The position numbers were made by a program, and so were the translations under genes. Of a stretch of 64,000 nucleotides of DNA, positions 1 to 10,059 are shown in pieces. The first letter of the stretch is position 1; each line of letters begins with the position of its first letter. The stretch is from positions 21,344 through 85,343 of IMG/VR virus record IMGVR_UViG_3300023174_000122; one strand, written 5' to 3'. The notes under the pieces were generated by a model. It was not told the origin of the DNA and did no database searches. It saw only the letters and a program-made list of their open reading frames with translations. This DNA is from a virus.

Positions 1-2
1 CA

Positions 3-3000
3 AAAATATCTAATATAAATCAATTATCCAATGCTGGATCATTTAAAAGTATTACTGGGGCAGTTTTTGAATCAGCAGTAGGGCTTGCTACAGGCTCTTT
101 AAACGAAGGCCGAGCTCAAAATGCACCAATAGATTTTGCTTCGCCAACCACAGAACTTAAAAAATTATTTAATGGACTCCAGGCTTCTCAATATGAAGCA
201 AAAGTTAACTCTAATCCAGATCAAGTTAATAGTGTTGCTCAAAAGATATTAAATCTAGGATTAGTTTCTGGAGGTCTAAAAGGGAAAATAGCTAAACAAT
301 TAGGTCCAGATTATAAAAAAGAAACTAATCAAAAGGTGCTTGGTTTAGAAAGAAACGAGTTGGAAAGGATAAGAGATTCAGGAGGCAAATTAACTCCAGA
401 GCAATCAAATAGATTAACTAGATTAAATAGTTTGAAAAAAAATAAAGCTGCTGCTGGCTTTATACCTAATTTCTCTGCTCTTCAAGAAGCTATGCAAAGA
501 GAACAAGCCGCTGGAATAAATCCAAGTCAAATTAGGGTTGGATCAGATTCATCTTTAGCTGGAAAAGATAATCCATATGGACTTGGAATTTATAATACAA
601 AAGACGAACCAGCAGGATTAAAGCAAGGAATAAATAGATCAAAAGGACATATACCAAATTTTGCTATGCCAGTTGCAACGCCTGGAGCAGGAAGCATACC
701 AGTTCCAGAAATGAAAGAACTTGGAAAAAGCGCGAAAGATGCATCAACTGCTCAAGAAAAACATACCGCTAAAATGCAACTTGCTCAAGGAAAACTACTC
801 GCTTTTGGAATGGGTATGTCAGTTCTTCAAGGCACAATGATGCAATTTGGAGATCAAACTAGCAAATTATCTCAAGTGATGAATTCAGCTACTAGCGTAA
901 TTAGCACAGCTAGTACTGGTCTTGGTACATTTGGCACAGGTAAAGGAGGAATTGCTGCTACTGGAGGAATGTTAGCTATGCAAGGTGTAGCAGGACTATC
1001 TGCTTCAGCAGACAAACCACGCACAACCGAAATAGCAAAATTAAATGCCGATTTAGATAAAATGAGAGAATCTGCTGGAAAATTAGATGGAGTAGTTAGT
1101 CAATTAACTCCAACTTTAAATGATTATGCAGCTGAAATGGAAAAGTCTTTACCAGACCAATCTAAAGTAAAAGAATTTAAATCTGCTATATTAAATAGCA
1201 TATCTACTTTAGGTCCAGAGATGCAACAATCTATAATGAAAAATATATCTTCTCCTAAAGAGGTTCAAGGAACTTTAGCTAAAGCCCAAGAAAAAAGTGG
1301 AGCAGCTCAAGCAGAAAATCAATTATCTACTCAACTAAGTCAAAAACAACTATCAATAAGACAAAATATGGGAGCTCAAGGACAAATTGGCAGAATATTA
1401 ACAGCTGTTCCTGGTATGTCAGGAATAGGAGAGAAGATGATGAATAGGCAAGGCCCAGACAACGCTTTTAGCCAGCAAGAACAGGAATCTATTTCGGGTG
1501 ATTTATTATCTCCATTGACTAAAACTACTGAAGGTACGGTAGCTTTAGCAAATAGTTTAGCTGCTACAGCTGGAAATTCAAATGATTTTTTTAAAAAATT
1601 AGAAAATGTATCTGCTTCCCTTGGAGTAAATACAGAATCTTTTGGAAAATTAAATTCTATTCTTGCTAGTTCTCCACAATCCGCTGGGGCACTTGAAAAA
1701 ACTATAGTAAAAGCTTTAGAAGCTTCAATTAAAAAAGCAAAAGAATTAGCCCAACTTTCTGGTGGAGGAGCTACTACTTCAAAAAATTATACTGGAATTA
1801 GTAAATTATTTGGTAACACAAAAGAAGAGCTTTTACATCCAGCTGGAAAAAGTAGTTATGAAATGGAAACAGCTTCGGCTGGATATCTTTACAATCAAAC
1901 TAAAGATAAACCTGGTTTAGAAAATCTACATGGTGAAGCTGCTGGTCAATTAATGGATCAACTTAATAAAGGTGGAGTTAGTTTAGAGCAAATTGAAAAA
2001 CTTGCGCCAAATTTATCAAAAGATTTTCAAAAAATGGCTAGCAATAGACTAGAAAGACAAAAAAGTGTTATGGGAGATGCTCTTACCGCTGGTGGAGCAA
2101 ATCCAGAAGAAGTAAAAAAATTATTAGAAAATTTTAAACCACCCGATGCTGCTGAGACATTAACAAAAGAACTTTTTGGTGAATTACCAGCAGATATAAC
2201 TAAAATGGGAACTTTTATAGTAGCTCAAACCGCAGAGCAAATCAAATCAAATTCTGCCGCTGTTGCTTTAACAGATGCTTTAACTAACCTTAGAAGTGCA
2301 ATTGAAAAAAATCAAAATCCAACAGCTAATGCGGCAGGATTTGCGGAAAATGCTACAAACCCAGAGACACCTAAACCAGATATCTTAAATAGTGCATTGG
2401 CTGGTGGTGGTATAATAACAGCTATAACTACTGGTGTTGTATCAGCGGTTGGATCTTCTTTGGTTAGTAAAATGCTTGGCACAGCTGCAACTGCTGCTCC
2501 TGCGGTTGGGACTGCTTCGACTACTGCAGTTGGGGCTACTACGACTGGTGCAGTTACAGGTGGGGTTGTTGGTGGTACTGAAGTTGCGGCTGGGGCTGCT
2601 GCTGGTGGTGCTGAAGTTGCAGCAGCTACTGGATTAACTACTGTTCTTGGCACAATAGCCGCTGGACTAGCAGCGTTTGCTGGTGGAGCAGCTGTTGGAT
2701 ATGGAGTAAGTCAAATATCTGCTGGAAAAGATGAGCAAGGCAACGATCAAAACGTGGCAGAGAAGTTGGGGGGTGCTATGTATAATGCCGCACCATCACT
2801 TTTTGGAGGTAATAGTGAACAAGATCAGCAAGCTTTAGACGATGATTATAATAAAAAACTTGCTAAAGAAAACGAACGATCTAAAAAAATAAAACAACAA
2901 AAAGCACTAGAATCCGCTCCAAAAGTAGATCAACAAACTGAAGATCAAGCTAAATCAGCAGAAACAATTGCAAAAAAAGAAGCACCTCAGCAAAATCAAA

Positions 3001-3197
3001 CAACTAATATAAATGTTGCCCCAAGTGTTAGTGTCTCACAAGTTGCCGCTACTGATAAAGCTGAACTTCAAAAAATGATAGAAGCAGAAGTTAAGAAATT
3101 TGGAGAGACTATTATTAAGATCGCAGATGATAGATCAAAAGCAAGATTAAGTGGCACAGTCAATCCCCCACAAGCTATGCAAAGACAGATGGGATAA
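3..3197 (+). CDS. Tail tape-measure protein (5' end outside window)
   Basis: The frame is open from the window's left edge, so the true start lies upstream; a GTG at 336 is internal. The visible 1064 residues are rich in Ala, Gln, Lys and Ser, with long helical and coiled-coil-like stretches. A strongly hydrophobic Ala/Gly/Val segment lies near 2400 to 2710, as expected for a tape-measure protein that sets tail length and may enter the host membrane. Two copies of an IPNF motif (AAGFIPNF near 457 to 480, GHIPNF near 643 to 660) resemble motifs recurring in very long phage proteins. The C-terminus is a charged helix. It heads the tail block, directly before two tail proteins. The assignment rests on composition, length and position; no enzymatic motif was seen. 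Confidence 0.7.
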   Translation, partial: KISNINQLSNAGSFKSITGAVFESAVGLATGSLNEGRAQNAPIDFASPTTELKKLFNGLQASQYEAKVNSNPDQVNSVAQKILNLGLVSGGLKGKIAKQLGPDYKKETNQKVLGLERNELERIRDSGGKLTPEQSNRLTRLNSLKKNKAAAGFIPNFSALQEAMQREQAAGINPSQIRVGSDSSLAGKDNPYGLGIYNTKDEPAGLKQGINRSKGHIPNFAMPVATPGAGSIPVPEMKELGKSAKDASTAQEKHTAKMQLAQGKLLAFGMGMSVLQGTMMQFGDQTSKLSQVMNSATSVISTASTGLGTFGTGKGGIAATGGMLAMQGVAGLSASADKPRTTEIAKLNADLDKMRESAGKLDGVVSQLTPTLNDYAAEMEKSLPDQSKVKEFKSAILNSISTLGPEMQQSIMKNISSPKEVQGTLAKAQEKSGAAQAENQLSTQLSQKQLSIRQNMGAQGQIGRILTAVPGMSGIGEKMMNRQGPDNAFSQQEQESISGDLLSPLTKTTEGTVALANSLAATAGNSNDFFKKLENVSASLGVNTESFGKLNSILASSPQSAGALEKTIVKALEASIKKAKELAQLSGGGATTSKNYTGISKLFGNTKEELLHPAGKSSYEMETASAGYLYNQTKDKPGLENLHGEAAGQLMDQLNKGGVSLEQIEKLAPNLSKDFQKMASNRLERQKSVMGDALTAGGANPEEVKKLLENFKPPDAAETLTKELFGELPADITKMGTFIVAQTAEQIKSNSAAVALTDALTNLRSAIEKNQNPTANAAGFAENATNPETPKPDILNSALAGGGIITAITTGVVSAVGSSLVSKMLGTAATAAPAVGTASTTAVGATTTGAVTGGVVGGTEVAAGAAAGGAEVAAATGLTTVLGTIAAGLAAFAGGAAVGYGVSQISAGKDEQGNDQNVAEKLGGAMYNAAPSLFGGNSEQDQQALDDDYNKKLAKENERSKKIKQQKALESAPKVDQQTEDQAKSAETIAKKEAPQQNQTTNINVAPSVSVSQVAATDKAELQKMIEAEVKKFGETIIKIADDRSKARLSGTVNPPQAMQRQMG

Positions 3198-3203
3198 TTT
3201 AGT

Positions 3204-4883
3204 ATGGCATCTTTTAATATATCTTTAGATTATCCAGAAATTACAAGCGCCACAAAGAGCATAGAAAAAAATCAAGCAAATATATTATTAAAAACCGTAC
3301 AAGATATCACTGTTAAGGGGAATTTACTAGCGATAAATAATCAGTCTGATTATGCCGCAATATGGGATCAAATTAATGCTATAAGTGATAACTCTAGCGC
3401 AAAAAATTGCACTCTTAATTTTGCAAATCTAGTTTCTTACTCTGGAGCTAAAATATTAAATATAAATTTTGATGAAACAAAAAATCAAGACGTTAAGAGC
3501 AAAAACTTTTCTATAACTTTCCAAATATATGAAGCAGTTACAAGTTCGATGTTAACATCATACGGTGTGTCATTAACAGATTTAAAAGATTTAGCAGATG
3601 TTAAAATAACGCAATCCAAAGAAGACAATATGGAGGGAACTAATTTAATAACTTCTGTGAATTTATCTTTTAATGAAAATGCAAGTACCTTTTCAAAAGG
3701 TAGAGCCGAAGCAATTAGTAAAGTTATACTTGCCGCAACAAACGCATTAACTCTTACTGCTTCTAGAACAACTTCTTCTAATATATATGATGAAAAAACT
3801 GCATCTTATACATTCATAGAAACAAAAAACAAATTCCGAGGAAGCTCAGGCGGATTTGCAATTTTAAGATCTAATAATTATAACATTCAAAATAATGGAG
3901 CAATTAATGTAACAGAAACTGAGCAAATAAAAATTGAAAAAAATACTTATACGATAGGTGAACTTTATAGTAAAGCCGATTCAGATGCTAATGCAGCTAG
4001 AGGTAGATGTATAGCTTTTATAAACTTGTATTATAATATATCATATGGAGCTGTTCCATCTCAATATAGAAATGTATGGATTGAATCAAGTAGGCAAATA
4101 ACAGTAGACGAGGCTCCAGGAACAGCTCAATATACAGTATCTATAACTAATGAACCAGAATACGCCAACAATGTTAGAGTAGAGATTGTAAATACTATAG
4201 AAGATCTTAAAAAAGAAGACTCAAAAAGAAAAATAACAAGGGGCACTATAACTGGCATAGGAAGTCCTCCAAATAAAGAACTTGCTCCTGCAAGTAATAA
4301 AAAATTATCATATGCAAAAACTTATTTTGATACTAATTATAAACCTAAATTTGTACAGGCAAAAACTTATACAGATAGGACAAGTGAAGTAAGTGGAGCG
4401 AAATATAAAACTTATATTACAAATGGAGATGTTTCATATAATATAAGTGAAGGCTCTATAAGCTTTAGCCTAACTTATGAAAGTAAACCAACTTTTACAG
4501 TGAAAACTGCGACCATGCTACATGGTTCGGCAGAAATATCAACTGAATCTGCAGTTAATTTAGCAAATCAATTTATCGTAATTGGAGGACTTTCGCCAGG
4601 AGAAGAACTAATACAACAAGGCGCGCAAGCCAAACCAATAAATGAAAACTTAAAAGTGCAAGGTGTTTTCAAAAGTGCCAAGGATTTACAAACTTATATA
4701 TCTACTTTTAAAGATTTAGTAAAAAATGTTTACGCAAACGGAATTATTAGATCAATCAATGTCTCAGCTAATTTAATTGAAAGATCTTTTCAAGCTAGCG
4801 CATCTTGGTTTAAATTTGGTGAATATAGAGAGAGATCATCATTTGAAGCTAAAGTAACCGCAAAAAGTGAAGTGCAAATATAA
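3204..4883 (+). CDS. Tail structural protein, paralogue-like to next gene
   Basis: This 559-residue protein has no recognised domain. It is predominantly beta-type (alternating Ile/Thr/Ser/Asn), with no signal peptide or membrane segment. Its order of conserved blocks parallels the following gene: a Cys-Thr-Leu strand, then an INF/INL strand with a tyrosine-rich strand, then an isoleucine-rich helix ending in NALT. The two may be diverged copies. It starts 6 bases after the tape-measure stop and shares one base with the next start (TAATG). Position directly after the tape measure suggests a distal tail or baseplate component. No clear ribosome-binding site was seen. Confidence 0.5.
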   Translation: MASFNISLDYPEITSATKSIEKNQANILLKTVQDITVKGNLLAINNQSDYAAIWDQINAISDNSSAKNCTLNFANLVSYSGAKILNINFDETKNQDVKSKNFSITFQIYEAVTSSMLTSYGVSLTDLKDLADVKITQSKEDNMEGTNLITSVNLSFNENASTFSKGRAEAISKVILAATNALTLTASRTTSSNIYDEKTASYTFIETKNKFRGSSGGFAILRSNNYNIQNNGAINVTETEQIKIEKNTYTIGELYSKADSDANAARGRCIAFINLYYNISYGAVPSQYRNVWIESSRQITVDEAPGTAQYTVSITNEPEYANNVRVEIVNTIEDLKKEDSKRKITRGTITGIGSPPNKELAPASNKKLSYAKTYFDTNYKPKFVQAKTYTDRTSEVSGAKYKTYITNGDVSYNISEGSISFSLTYESKPTFTVKTATMLHGSAEISTESAVNLANQFIVIGGLSPGEELIQQGAQAKPINENLKVQGVFKSAKDLQTYISTFKDLVKNVYANGIIRSINVSANLIERSFQASASWFKFGEYRERSSFEAKVTAKSEVQI

Positions 4884-6409
4884 TGAGCAATATAAGTTTA
4901 CCATATGGTTTTTTAGAAGGCTCAAGTTTAGCTGATAAAAAGATTACAGCTTTTGCTACCAAAAGAATAGAGCCAATATTTAATGGCCCAATTCAATACG
5001 CAAATAAGGTAGTGTTTACAATAGAAGGAGAATATCTTCCTCAAGGAGTTGAAGGGAATATACCTAATCAAGCAACAATTGGTATTAAAACATTTTTAGA
5101 TAGTTTTTCTACATTAAATAATGGTAATTGTACGCTTTCAAGTATAAATTTGAATGAAGCTAATTGGATTGGTCATATTCCATATACTGTAGAATGCGAA
5201 TGCTATAGTTTCATGGATGATAATTTAAATAAGACTATAAATGCTAAAAATGAAATAAGTGTTACCGAAAATATAGATGGAACAATTTCTATTAATAGAA
5301 GTATAGACGTAAGTGCAATATCAATTGCTGGTTCAAATGCTCTAACTAACGCAAAAACTTTTGCTCAATTTCTTAGTGGACAAACATCAAGTTGGAATTT
5401 AAATTACTCTACAAGCTCTAAAAATGGAACTTTTGGTTCAACTGTATTAAATAGTTCTTCAGAAACAGCAGACGTTACTAATGGAAGTTACAGTATACAA
5501 CAAAATTTTACAGCTAATCTCTCAAACACGCATATAAACAAAAAAGCTATAGTAAAAAACAATATAGAAAAACAATCCAGTATTGATGGATTGGCTACGT
5601 TAAATATAAAATCTAGCGTTATAGGAGGAATTAATTCATCTGAACTAGAATTAAAAAGTCTAGCAAAAACAAACGCTTTTTCTCCTCCTGCAGATTTTTA
5701 TTTAATATCAAATACGACTAGTTATGATGATGTCCAAAAAACAATTGAAATTAATACTGTTTATTCTAATGATTTAACTATAACTAAAAATGGAAATAAA
5801 GTCACAAATAGTTTAAGTTTTAATTATGATTTTTTTGCTCAAACTACAAGCGCTTCATTTAATTCTGAATCTAAACCAGCTACAGTAATAAAATCTACTA
5901 ACAATACAAAAGCAGATTTATCTAAAGACATTTCAAAACAAATAAAAGATTATGATCCTTTAGGACAAAATCTTATCTTAGAGGGCGCAAGCGATAGCGA
6001 TAGTATTTTAACCCAATCATCAGCATATTCAGAAAATTATATATCATCTCCTGCTGTGCAAGGTGGTTCGCAAGGTATATCTATGCATGATCTTAGCTGT
6101 AATATTGATTATCAGGCTGGATTTCCACAGAATACTTTTGCACCAATTTTAAGTGGTAAAGGTGAATATTACCTTGAAAATTTAGATTTTGTTAACAATT
6201 CAGTCTTGACTGTTTCAGTGCAAGGAAAATATGTTACTACTCCACCTACCGTAAGCTTTTTTAAAGATTTTGTAACAAGCGGGGAAATAGTCAAATTAAG
6301 CAAAACTTTATTATTAAAAGACGAAATTTCAATTGACCATAAAAATAGAACTTTTAATTATACAAAACAAACCGTTGGAAATGATTCAACCTTCAAGGAT
6401 ATAACATGA
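4883..6409 (+). CDS. Tail structural protein
   Basis: This 508-residue beta-rich protein is unrecognised by family. Near residues 90 to 120 it has CTLSSIN followed by a Cys-rich strand (TVECECYSF), matching in order and spacing a block in the preceding protein. A later SNALT helix is also shared. The middle is dominated by Ser/Thr/Asn repeats of the kind seen in extended tail or fibre proteins. Start and stop overlap the neighbours by 1 and 4 bases (TAATG, ATGA), so it is probably translated with them as one operon. A distal-tail or baseplate role is inferred from position only. Confidence 0.5.
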   Translation: MSNISLPYGFLEGSSLADKKITAFATKRIEPIFNGPIQYANKVVFTIEGEYLPQGVEGNIPNQATIGIKTFLDSFSTLNNGNCTLSSINLNEANWIGHIPYTVECECYSFMDDNLNKTINAKNEISVTENIDGTISINRSIDVSAISIAGSNALTNAKTFAQFLSGQTSSWNLNYSTSSKNGTFGSTVLNSSSETADVTNGSYSIQQNFTANLSNTHINKKAIVKNNIEKQSSIDGLATLNIKSSVIGGINSSELELKSLAKTNAFSPPADFYLISNTTSYDDVQKTIEINTVYSNDLTITKNGNKVTNSLSFNYDFFAQTTSASFNSESKPATVIKSTNNTKADLSKDISKQIKDYDPLGQNLILEGASDSDSILTQSSAYSENYISSPAVQGGSQGISMHDLSCNIDYQAGFPQNTFAPILSGKGEYYLENLDFVNNSVLTVSVQGKYVTTPPTVSFFKDFVTSGEIVKLSKTLLLKDEISIDHKNRTFNYTKQTVGNDSTFKDIT

Positions 6410-9400
6410 AAAATAGTACTAAATATTTTTTAAATAATCTTAGCGTCGGGACCGAGGATTATATATTGCATTATATGTTTGATAGCGATAATTTTAGTGG
6501 AAATTATTACGTATATAATAATTCTACTTATGAAGATTATACTGGATATTATTCTGGATCAAATTTAACCAATAATTTAAATAAACAAACTGGATATTTA
6601 TATTTTACTGGCACAAGTAATTTAAAGATAAACCTTAAAGACTTTCAGAGCGATTCTTATACATTTTTGCTATCTTACGAAAGAACTAACAATAGTCCTT
6701 GTGTGTTATTTTCTAATTTAAATACTGGCGCTAATGGTCAATATTACGGTTTTAATGCTTGTGTTAATAGCTATAATAATCTTTTAATTGAATATTATGA
6801 TTCTAATAAAGAATTAAAATATCTTTCTCCAAAATACAATCTAGACACAAAAGGGATTATTAGCTTTAGGGGTTACGCTGATAATATTTTCTTGAGTTAT
6901 TATAATGCTGCATATGATGATTTATTTACTGAAGCTTTTTCTATTGATAATAATATTTCGCCAAACGTAAGTGGTTTAATAGTCTTGGCTAGCGGAAAGT
7001 TTTCTAACTTACCAAATTATAGTGGCTACATCAAAGACTTTATCTTTATCGACAAAAACATAAATGATTCTCAGTTAAATAAAATTATAGATCAATTCAC
7101 TTATAATTTAAAAACATACTATACTTTTGAGAAAGGCGCAGAATCTTACAGCTATAGTAATTACCCAGAGGATGTTACTCATGTTTTTGATAGTTATGTT
7201 GATGTAACTGGTTGTTTTAATAATACATTTTTAGATAATACTGGAGTAATTTATGGCAGTATAACAGGAAGTAATTATAGTTTAGATCTTACTGGAATCA
7301 CTGGATACAATTTAACTACTCCACAAAATTTATTATTATTAAAAAATAAAATTAAAAAATTTGAATATTTTGGGGATGGAACAGCTTTAGCTTTATTACA
7401 AGATAATACTATTACTGGATGGGGAAGTAATGATCAAGGATCTCTTTATGGAGTTACTGGATACGCTGGACATTGGACTGGATCTCCAGTTGGAAAACTA
7501 ACAAATATAACAGACATATCTTGCAAAAATAATTTTTGCTTTGCCTTAAAAGATGATAATACGGTAACTGGGTGGGGAGATAATGGTTACGGAAAGATAT
7601 ATGGCACAATATTATATACCGATCCAATGAATAACATTTTTACTGGAAATTATAGTGACACTCCACTTGGCCAATTAACAGATATTACTAGTGCTAAAGT
7701 TGGATATAATCATTCATTATTCTTAAAAAATGATGGAACATTAATTATTTGGGGAGATAATAGTTTTAATCAAGTTGCATTTATTAATGATAGAGAGAAT
7801 TTAAATTATCCTCTTAAAATACAAATTACTGGCATATATAATGATTGGAGCTATCTTTCTGGATTAACTTTAAACTATACTGGACAATATAACTCTAAAC
7901 CAGCATATAAATATACCAATGATCTTGAAAATTTTGGTCTTTCCTTATATAACAATACAACTGGCTGGATTTTAGATTATGGTAGTTTATCTGATGTTAT
8001 TGAAATTACTGGTAATACAAGCTTGCCAACAAACAACAATTTAAATATTCCATATCAAATAGTAATTGAAAATAGTCAAGATACAGGAATTAATGGATTA
8101 TATATTTATAGAAGTGTAGATTCAATTTATTGGAAAGATGGCACTAACTCTAATGTGATCATTGGAAATGATGGAGGATATGGTAATAACGTATGGGGTA
8201 TTGAATCTTACGGAGATATAGTTTATTTTAATAGTGGAATTGGTTCGCCAAGTTTATTTCCTTTAACTGGTTGGAGTGGAAATAATGAATTTGATTACTA
8301 TGGTGATATTACTATCAAACCAAAATATGTTCAATTGGATTATGTATATAATAGTGATACTGAAGGAAGATTTACTGGAGTTTTTGAAGAGACTTTGATA
8401 GCTCAATTAACTGGAATATCAAAAATATCTGTTGGAGGATATCATAATGTAGCTTTAAAAGCAGATGGAACTGTAACTGGTTGGGGCGGAGAAGGTCTTG
8501 ACGCAAATCCAAGAGGTGGAAATGGCTTAACTGGAGTATTAGATATTGCTGCTGGAACTACTCATACAATAGCTATATTAAATACTAATAACTCAATAAC
8601 AGGTTGGGGAGATGATATGCATGGTCAAGCTGGTGATCCACTTGGTTTAACTGGCGCAATTCAAATAGATGCTGGATTTAATTTTTCTACTATTCTTTTA
8701 GCAAATAAAAATTTAAATTATTATGGATTAGTAGGATTTGGTAATTTCTTAACAAATGTTAAAAAATATAATAGTTCAGAATATGGAACGTATGCAGAAT
8801 ATATAACTGGTCAACAAGTTAAAAATTTAGTTTCTGGTAACGCTTATTTTAATTATACCATAGAAGTTGAAAGACCGACTATAGTAACAGAAACAATAAC
8901 AACAATAGTTAGTCAAATTTCTGGTTATGAAAATCAACTATTATTTTCTGGAGTAACTGGATACAATACTGGTTGGTATAAAGATATCCCAGATTTTTGT
9001 GGAACAGGATTTCCGCTTTATCTTATTTCTGGTATTATCGGAACTATCACGGGAGATGTATTAACTGGAATTGATATAACCACTTCATCTTCTATTTCTC
9101 AAAGAGTAGTTCTCTCAAATCAAACTTATCAAACTGGATTTTCTTCTGGTATTTACGACTCTCTCAAAACTGGAAATTATATTTATGAATTTAATTATAC
9201 CAATAATGGTAATGATGTTAACGGATTAGAAAATTTATACTTAGATTCTGGTTATTATACTCAACAGTCTAAAAATATTTTAGACAGAGAAAATTGCTTG
9301 ATAACAAATAAAAATACCACCCTAAATTATAATAAAAATTATACTTTAGAGAAGAACATAGAATTCTTAAAAGATTTTGGTGTTGACTTATTATTGATTA

Positions 9401-10059
9401 ATCAACTTATAGATAACAAAGATATAATTGAAATTTACTTATTTAAAATAAATAGCGGCCTAAATGTAGATTTAAATAATTCATTATTAATGAGCAAGTC
9501 TTCTAAAGATTTTAGATTTAATAATAGCGGATTAAATTATTCCGTAAATTTAAATGGTGTAGCTCAAATTACAGGGAGCAATTATACTATATCTAATACG
9601 ACATTAGGTTCTCCAGTTTCATTTTATGAATTTAGTGATAATCTTGATGGGGATTTCATCAAAACTAATGAATTTTTATTAAATTATACTGGTCAGACTG
9701 GTCAAGCTTTATCAACAAAAGACTTTTTATATTTAAATGGTCAAAAATTAATAAGTGGATATCAATATAATTTTGGGTCTTCTGCTGTGAGCTTTGTTAC
9801 TGGAAACATTCCTGTCACAGGATTAATATATGGATTTAATGTGTTGGTTGATTATGTTGTATATACTGGTAATATGTATACTTTTGATTTACCTAGATTT
9901 AGTAAAAATAGTGAATTAATATGGTTAAATGGTATTAAATTAAGATCTGATAGCTATTATGAAATTTCAGAAAATGATTCTTTTTATAATCCAATTTTTA
10001 GTGACAAAACAGCTGTAAATATATATAATAATACGGATAATTATTTTAATGAGTACTAA
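6406..10059 (+). CDS. LamG-like and RCC1-repeat tail/adhesin protein
   Basis: This 1217-residue surface protein has several parts. Residues about 15 to 235 look like a concanavalin/LamG-type jelly roll: alternating strands, a YFTGTSNL-like edge strand, and a closing GYIKDFIFIDK...L strand-helix. Residues about 320 to 470 and 675 to 800 carry RCC1-type propeller repeats with signatures such as DNTVTGWGDN and ADGTVTGWGG, split by a roughly 200-residue insertion. The C-terminal third is rich in Thr-Gly and Asn-Tyr. LamG and RCC1 folds bind glycans or proteins, so host-surface binding at the tail tip is likely (inference). It overlaps the preceding gene by 4 bases and the next by 11. Confidence 0.6.
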   Translation: MKNSTKYFLNNLSVGTEDYILHYMFDSDNFSGNYYVYNNSTYEDYTGYYSGSNLTNNLNKQTGYLYFTGTSNLKINLKDFQSDSYTFLLSYERTNNSPCVLFSNLNTGANGQYYGFNACVNSYNNLLIEYYDSNKELKYLSPKYNLDTKGIISFRGYADNIFLSYYNAAYDDLFTEAFSIDNNISPNVSGLIVLASGKFSNLPNYSGYIKDFIFIDKNINDSQLNKIIDQFTYNLKTYYTFEKGAESYSYSNYPEDVTHVFDSYVDVTGCFNNTFLDNTGVIYGSITGSNYSLDLTGITGYNLTTPQNLLLLKNKIKKFEYFGDGTALALLQDNTITGWGSNDQGSLYGVTGYAGHWTGSPVGKLTNITDISCKNNFCFALKDDNTVTGWGDNGYGKIYGTILYTDPMNNIFTGNYSDTPLGQLTDITSAKVGYNHSLFLKNDGTLIIWGDNSFNQVAFINDRENLNYPLKIQITGIYNDWSYLSGLTLNYTGQYNSKPAYKYTNDLENFGLSLYNNTTGWILDYGSLSDVIEITGNTSLPTNNNLNIPYQIVIENSQDTGINGLYIYRSVDSIYWKDGTNSNVIIGNDGGYGNNVWGIESYGDIVYFNSGIGSPSLFPLTGWSGNNEFDYYGDITIKPKYVQLDYVYNSDTEGRFTGVFEETLIAQLTGISKISVGGYHNVALKADGTVTGWGGEGLDANPRGGNGLTGVLDIAAGTTHTIAILNTNNSITGWGDDMHGQAGDPLGLTGAIQIDAGFNFSTILLANKNLNYYGLVGFGNFLTNVKKYNSSEYGTYAEYITGQQVKNLVSGNAYFNYTIEVERPTIVTETITTIVSQISGYENQLLFSGVTGYNTGWYKDIPDFCGTGFPLYLISGIIGTITGDVLTGIDITTSSSISQRVVLSNQTYQTGFSSGIYDSLKTGNYIYEFNYTNNGNDVNGLENLYLDSGYYTQQSKNILDRENCLITNKNTTLNYNKNYTLEKNIEFLKDFGVDLLLINQLIDNKDIIEIYLFKINSGLNVDLNNSLLMSKSSKDFRFNNSGLNYSVNLNGVAQITGSNYTISNTTLGSPVSFYEFSDNLDGDFIKTNEFLLNYTGQTGQALSTKDFLYLNGQKLISGYQYNFGSSAVSFVTGNIPVTGLIYGFNVLVDYVVYTGNMYTFDLPRFSKNSELIWLNGIKLRSDSYYEISENDSFYNPIFSDKTAVNIYNNTDNYFNEY

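Noticed and set aside
2312-2653. Pro/Ala/Val-rich minus-strand frame
   Set aside because: Antisense of the Ala/Gly-rich segment of the tape-measure gene; no regulatory support.
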